From Arthrobacter sp. ov118 (lineage in GTDB: Bacteria > Actinomycetota > Actinomycetes > Actinomycetales > Micrococcaceae): DNA of 64,000 nucleotides. The DNA lies in contig NZ_FPAY01000008.1 of assembly GCF_900116495.1 (NCBI RefSeq), positions 152,384 through 216,383 of the forward strand, read 5' to 3'. The notes under the pieces are model-generated. The model was not told the DNA's origin. It made no database searches and saw only the letters and a program-made list of their open reading frames with translations. Positions 60,436 to 64,000 of the stretch are shown here, piece by piece (position 1 is the stretch's first letter; every line of letters begins with the position of its first letter). Position numbers and translations under genes: made by a program.

Positions 60436-62367
60436 GTGGAAGCTGGATTCGCACAATTATTGCTGGAGCACAGTCCTGACGCACTGCTGCTGGTCGGTCC
60501 AGACGGGTCCATTTCCTTCCTCAATACGGCTGCAGAGCGGCTCTTCGGCTACTCCAGCGCGCAACTCCTGGGCGCGGGCCACAGCATGCTCCTGGCGGAG
60601 TCCTCCCGGGAGGAATTCCACCGCGTGCTCGCCGGCCTGGGTGCTGCCGGCCTGGGCGCTCCCGGCCTGGGCACGGTTGCAGGCGCCCGCCGTCCCGGCC
60701 CCCACGCCCCGTTCGCCGGCACCGGCCGGAGGGCCGACGGCACCGAACTTCCCGTCGAAATCACGTGCTCGCTGGCACCCGCACCGGCAGGCGCGGCCGA
60801 CGCCGGAACCTCCGTGGTGCTCTCGGTCCGGGACGCCGGCCACCGGAATGCCCGCCCGGCTGCAGACCGCAGTGCAGACCGCAGTTCAGACGGCAAGGAT
60901 CACCGCGACGTCCGCCCCGTGCCCGCCGGCGCCGGTTTCTTCCCCGCTGCCGGCGGCGCCGGCCAACCCCTCGGCGGCGACATTCTCCGCCGTCGTACGC
61001 CTGGTGCCCCGGCTACGCCGCTTGCGGCGGGTGCCGCTCCCGCGGCGTTCACCGGGCACGACGACGAACTCAAGGCCGTCTCCCTCCGCGACCCCCTGAC
61101 CGCGCTGCCCAACGGCCCGTTCTTCAACGAGCGGCTCGCCGCGGCCCTGCGCCGACCGGATCCGGTGGACATCCTGCTGCTGAACATCGATGACTTCAAG
61201 CACCTCAACGACATGCTGGGACGCTCCGCGGCCGATGAGCTGCTGGTGGAGGTGGCGAGCAGGCTGCGCAACTGCGTCCGCCCGCATGACACCGTTGCCC
61301 GGCTGGGCGGCGACGAGTTCGCGGTGCTGCTGACCGAATGCCTGAACGCGGATGCGGTGGCCAGGCGCATCTCGCAGGCCCTCTACGAACCCCTGCGTGT
61401 CGGCGGGACCATGGTCCGGCCCGGCGTGAGCATGGGCCTGGCGTCCAAGTCCGCGCACACGCTGGACGGCGCGGAACTGCTGCGGCAGGCCGATGCCGCC
61501 ATGACCGCGGCCAAGGCGGCCGGTAAGAACCAGTGGCTGCGGTTCCGGCCGGAAATGCTGAACACCGCGGCGCACAAGGCCGACGGCGAAACCGGGCTCC
61601 GGCGCGCCGTCGAACTGGGCCAGATCTCGGTGCACTACCAGCCCGTGGTGTCCCCGGGCGTCGGCTCGGTGGTGCAGTTCGAGGCGTTCGCACGCTGGGA
61701 ACGGCACGGCCGGCTGGTCCCGCCCAACCAGTTCCTGCCGGTGGCCGAGCAGAGCGGCCTGATCCGCGAGATCGGCGACGAAGTCCTGCGCCGCGCCTGC
61801 GCCGAGATCCGGCCCTGGCTGGCCGGCGACACCGCCTACAGCGTGGCCGTGAACATCTCGGGCCTGCAGTTCCAGCACCGCGACTTCGCCGCGGACGTCC
61901 TCGCGATCGCGGCCTCCACCGGCGTAGCCCCGCACCAACTGACGCTTGAGCTGACCGAAAGCGTGTTCTTCGACGCCTCCTCCGACGTGCTGGGCCAGCT
62001 GCGGCTGCTGCGGGAGGCCGGCGTCCGGATTGCCATGGACGACTTCGGCACCGGGTATTCCACCCTCGGCCGGCTCCAGGAACTGCCGCTGGACAAGGTC
62101 AAGATCGACCGTTCCTTCGTCGCCATGATCAAGACCGGCCAGGAACAGCTGCCGTTCTTCACCACCATGATCAACGCCGCGCACGCCCTGGGCCTAAAGG
62201 TCACGGCCGAGGGCATAGAGACCGCGGAGCAAGCCAAGTACCTGATGGAACGCGGCTGCGATTCCCTGCAGGGCTACCTGTTCGCCAAGCCCGCCCCTGC
62301 CAGCGAGCTCGCGGGCACCATGGAGAGCGCCCTAAACGCCCTGGACAAGGTCGACGCCGGGCGGTAG
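60436..62367 (+). CDS. PAS-(degenerate GGDEF)-EAL protein 3
   Basis: A 643-residue paralogue with one N-terminal PAS-like domain (SPDALLLVGPDGSISFLNTAAERLFGY). The second PAS is replaced by an Ala/Pro/Gly-rich linker (about 140-205). RLGGDEF and the I-site RPHD remain, but the metal-binding DxDxFK motif reads NIDDFK, and GHxxGD reads GRSAAD, so cyclase activity is doubtful. The EAL domain retains NISG, LELTES, MDDFGTGYSTL, VKIDRSF and AEGIET, with EAFARW in place of EALARW. It is best read as a phosphodiesterase or c-di-GMP-binding regulator. GTG 60436 is the start. Confidence 0.88.
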   Translation: MEAGFAQLLLEHSPDALLLVGPDGSISFLNTAAERLFGYSSAQLLGAGHSMLLAESSREEFHRVLAGLGAAGLGAPGLGTVAGARRPGPHAPFAGTGRRADGTELPVEITCSLAPAPAGAADAGTSVVLSVRDAGHRNARPAADRSADRSSDGKDHRDVRPVPAGAGFFPAAGGAGQPLGGDILRRRTPGAPATPLAAGAAPAAFTGHDDELKAVSLRDPLTALPNGPFFNERLAAALRRPDPVDILLLNIDDFKHLNDMLGRSAADELLVEVASRLRNCVRPHDTVARLGGDEFAVLLTECLNADAVARRISQALYEPLRVGGTMVRPGVSMGLASKSAHTLDGAELLRQADAAMTAAKAAGKNQWLRFRPEMLNTAAHKADGETGLRRAVELGQISVHYQPVVSPGVGSVVQFEAFARWERHGRLVPPNQFLPVAEQSGLIREIGDEVLRRACAEIRPWLAGDTAYSVAVNISGLQFQHRDFAADVLAIAASTGVAPHQLTLELTESVFFDASSDVLGQLRLLREAGVRIAMDDFGTGYSTLGRLQELPLDKVKIDRSFVAMIKTGQEQLPFFTTMINAAHALGLKVTAEGIETAEQAKYLMERGCDSLQGYLFAKPAPASELAGTMESALNALDKVDAGR

Positions 62368-62498
62368 CCGTGGGTCGGCGCTGGCAGCCCCAGCTGGGCA
62401 CCAGGTCGCCGGCTAGGCCGGGGCGTCAGCTAGCCGGTGGCCGGCGTCCGTAAGCGCCCGGGCATGTACATCGGCTCCACGGATTCCCGGCCAAGCAC

Positions 62499-62531
62499 GC
62501 CGGGGTCCCGGCTGCGAGCCAGGACCCCGAC
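62499..62531. terminator. Hairpin between GGDEF-EAL 3 and the SDR side
   Basis: CGGGGTCC and GGACCCCG pair with a 13-base loop in the 300-base gap after the third GGDEF-EAL gene. Orientation cannot be decided. Confidence 0.55.
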
Positions 62532-62543
62532 ATGCCACTCACC

Positions 62544-62680
62544 TCAGCGCTTTTCGCAGGCGATGCCGTCGTTGTCGCGGTCGAGGTCGTATTCGCGATA
62601 GTGCCGCGCGCCGCCTTCGTGCCCACGTTTTGGCTGTTCAGGGGCTGAATCACCGCTGCGAAACGGACTATCAGGCGCTT
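62544..62680 (-). pseudogene. Excalibur-type calcium-binding domain remnant
   Basis: On the minus strand a frame too short for usual gene calling ends with HYREYDLDRDNDGIACEKR and a TGA. DLDRDNDGIACE is the signature of the Excalibur domain of secreted calcium-binding proteins. No start codon or signal peptide is found in this frame, and its upstream part lies inside the SDR gene's 3' end, so it looks like the stump of a lost gene joined to the SDR by deletion. Confidence 0.5.
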
Positions 62681-63519
62681 TGGTCCAACTTGTCGAGGTC
62701 TTGGGCCACCATCGCCTCGCTGCGCTGCCACAGCGCCTTGGCGAGGCCCGCGTTGTAGGCCTGCCGGTTGGCCTTGGCGAGCCTCCGTTTGGCGTAGTAG
62801 GCGCCGGAGACCCAGTCGTGGCCCGCGGTGGCGTTGGCGAGCCACACGAGGGTGTCCGCGCCCTCCTCCGGGGTCTTCATGAAGCGCTTGAGGAACGACT
62901 TGTACGCCAAGCGCATGTTGCTCGTGGAGTCGGCCGCGAAGTTAGTGGCCACGCCGCCGGGGTGGAACGCCGCCGTCGTGATTCCCTCGGTGTTGTAGCG
63001 GTTGTGGAGTTCGGCGGTGAAGAGGATGTTGGCTAGCTTGGCGTTGCCGTAGGCGCGGTTGGTGGAGTAGCTCCGGGCCGCGTCGAGGTCATCGATGTCC
63101 AGGTTGCCGAAGATCGAATTGGCGACGCTTGAGGTGTTGATGACGGTGGCCTGGCTGGCGGTGAGGACGTCGATCAGCTCGGTGGTGAGCAGGAAGGGGG
63201 CCAGGTGGTTGACCTGGAAGGTCTTCTCGTGGCCGTCTACAGTGAGCTCGCGGGGTCCCATGATGCCGCCGGCGTTGTTCGCCAGGACATCGATCCGCGG
63301 GTACTTTTCCTTCAGCTGCGCGGCCAGCGTGCGCACCTGGGCAAGCTCGGCGAAGTCGCTGACGAAGTAGTCGGCGCCGATCTCGTTCGCGACCTTCTCA
63401 GTCTTCTCGGCGGAACGCCCGACGACGATCACCCTCTCCCCCTGCTTCGCGAAGGTCCGCGCGGCGGAGGCGCCGATCCCGTCGCTGGCTCCGGTGATGA
63501 CGATGGTGCGCTCAGTCAT
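62671..63519 (-). CDS. Short-chain dehydrogenase/reductase
   Basis: A 282-residue SDR oxidoreductase with the cofactor motif TGASDGIG (residues 10-17), NNAGG, the Ser of INTSSVANS and the catalytic YGNAK. R39 in VVGRSAEK suggests NADP preference. The C-terminal part resembles retinol dehydrogenase/WW-domain oxidoreductase-like bacterial SDRs (VSGAYYAKRRLAKAN). Substrate unknown. The ATG at 63519 is clear. It is a lone gene between the Excalibur remnant and the end of an rRNA operon. Confidence 0.9.
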   Translation of the reverse strand: MTERTIVITGASDGIGASAARTFAKQGERVIVVGRSAEKTEKVANEIGADYFVSDFAELAQVRTLAAQLKEKYPRIDVLANNAGGIMGPRELTVDGHEKTFQVNHLAPFLLTTELIDVLTASQATVINTSSVANSIFGNLDIDDLDAARSYSTNRAYGNAKLANILFTAELHNRYNTEGITTAAFHPGGVATNFAADSTSNMRLAYKSFLKRFMKTPEEGADTLVWLANATAGHDWVSGAYYAKRRLAKANRQAYNAGLAKALWQRSEAMVAQDLDKLDQSA

Positions 63520-63653
63520 TGAGTGTCCTTAGAACGAAAGCGGTGGGCTGGCTTTTGGAATCCAGTCCCGTCGAATTCTAACGAGCACAACCAGGAGTTC
63601 GTTCCGCCTGGGCCGGTGTCCTAATAACTCTGTTAAATTCGGTTAAATGCGGG

Positions 63654-63681
63654 AGGACCCCAACCTGGTGGTTGGGGTCCT
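63654..63681 (-). terminator. rRNA operon terminator
   Basis: AGGACCCCAACC and GGTTGGGGTCCT form a perfect 12-bp stem with a 4-base loop, 13 bases beyond the 5S 3' end, on the minus strand. Confidence 0.88.
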
Positions 63682-63694
63682 CGACCTGAATGGT

Positions 63695-63813
63695 GTTCCG
63701 GCGGTGACCTACTCTCCCACACCCTCCCGGGTGCAGTACCATCGGCGCTGCGGGTCTTAGCTTCCGGGTTCGGAATGGGACCGGGCGTTTCCCCCGCGCT
63801 ATGACCGCCGTAA
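63695..63813 (-). rRNA. rrf: 5S ribosomal RNA
   Basis: Read on the minus strand, about 119 bases begin TTACGGCGGTCATAGCG, contain the conserved CCCATTCCGAACCCGGAAG and the GAGAGTAGG loop, and end with CACCGCCGGAACA, whose CCGCCGG pairs with the CGGCGG of the start. Length and all helices fit actinobacterial 5S rRNA. The ends are set by pairing and may be off by one or two bases. Confidence 0.95.
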
Positions 63814-64000
63814 CCCTTGCTCCGCACCCGTCCGCGCCTGGGCGTGGGGGTGGGAAATCTGTGGTGTTACAACACGTTATTCGGTTGTGGTTTGGTTCCT
63901 GTGCAACAGTGCCCTTGTGGGGGGTTTGTTGTTTGGGAACCACATAGTGGACGCAAGCAGTCTTGTTTCTTTGTACCCGCCCCGGGTGCGAACGGCTTTT
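63814..64000 (-). other. 23S-5S intergenic spacer (partial)
   Basis: The sequence up to the window edge has no rRNA core motif that I recognise and resembles the 23S-5S spacer of Arthrobacter-type operons. The 23S gene should lie beyond 64000. Confidence 0.6.

Noticed and set aside
63814..64000. 3' end of 23S rRNA
   Set aside because: No conserved 23S 3'-terminal sequence is recognisable; the stretch reads as spacer between 23S and 5S.

Overview
The window is high-GC actinobacterial chromosome, most likely from a member of the Micrococcaceae (Arthrobacter/Pseudarthrobacter type). Support: frequent GTG starts and leaderless starts, a single-chain NADP isocitrate dehydrogenase, a seven-iron type FdxA ferredoxin, a perM-purN-purH neighbourhood like that of mycobacteria, and a 5S rRNA with its 23S-5S spacer at the right edge. 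Gene content is mostly core and conserved. I see no prophage, transposase, tRNA or CRISPR array.

Layout. 1-2200: end of the succinate dehydrogenase operon (sdhA partial, sdhB). 2.2-7.2 kb: an alpha/beta hydrolase, then a minus-strand run of YihY membrane protein, 2'-5' RNA ligase-like protein, trpS, exonuclease III and a small membrane protein. 7.2-7.8 kb: a gene-free array of GGACATG-bearing hairpin repeats. 7.8-10.5 kb: an ABC-2 exporter. 10.7-14.1 kb: one-carbon metabolism, with glyA-folD behind a ZTP (pfl) riboswitch and divergent, apparently leaderless purU. 14.1-15.2 kb: a short methyltransferase and a gamma-carbonic-anhydrase-like protein. 15.3-21.2 kb: an amino-acid catabolic module (APC permease, DavB-like lysine 2-monooxygenase, PucR activator, DavA-like amidase). 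21.4-26.9 kb: a ROK repressor with a multiple-sugar ABC importer (mmsA, mmsB, chvE). 27-30.3 kb: a MacB/FtsX-type ABC system and a Gfo/Idh/MocA oxidoreductase. 30.5-34.2 kb: a secreted Pro-rich repeat protein, a Ser/Thr kinase and a lipoprotein. 34.4-39.9 kb: katE, a SRPBCC protein and icd. 40-47.5 kb: a secreted serine protease, a second CATG-type repeat array, and purH, purN and perM interleaved with opposite-strand genes. 47.7-55 kb: DUF4383, ferredoxin, penicillin-binding-like lipoprotein, an EVE-HNH endonuclease, an adenylate-forming enzyme, flotillin and an NfeD-like partner. 55-55.7 kb: a scarred intergenic region with a tandem repeat, a gene remnant and a dispersed hairpin. 55.8-62.4 kb: three tandem PAS-GGDEF-EAL proteins. 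62.5-64 kb: an Excalibur-domain remnant, an SDR and the end of an rRNA operon.

Points most worth attention: (i) two non-coding arrays built from CATG-centred palindromes, both at 3' ends of genes; (ii) a separate dispersed hairpin family (three copies) ending in GATAGSGCAAC; (iii) three tandem c-di-GMP enzymes whose catalytic and feedback motifs have diverged copy by copy; (iv) a lysine monooxygenase/amidase module in an actinobacterium; (v) two near-adjacent genes (fdxA and a class C beta-lactamase-like lipoprotein) that each have glycine at a normally essential residue. All functions are inferred by reading the sequence; no database search was run.
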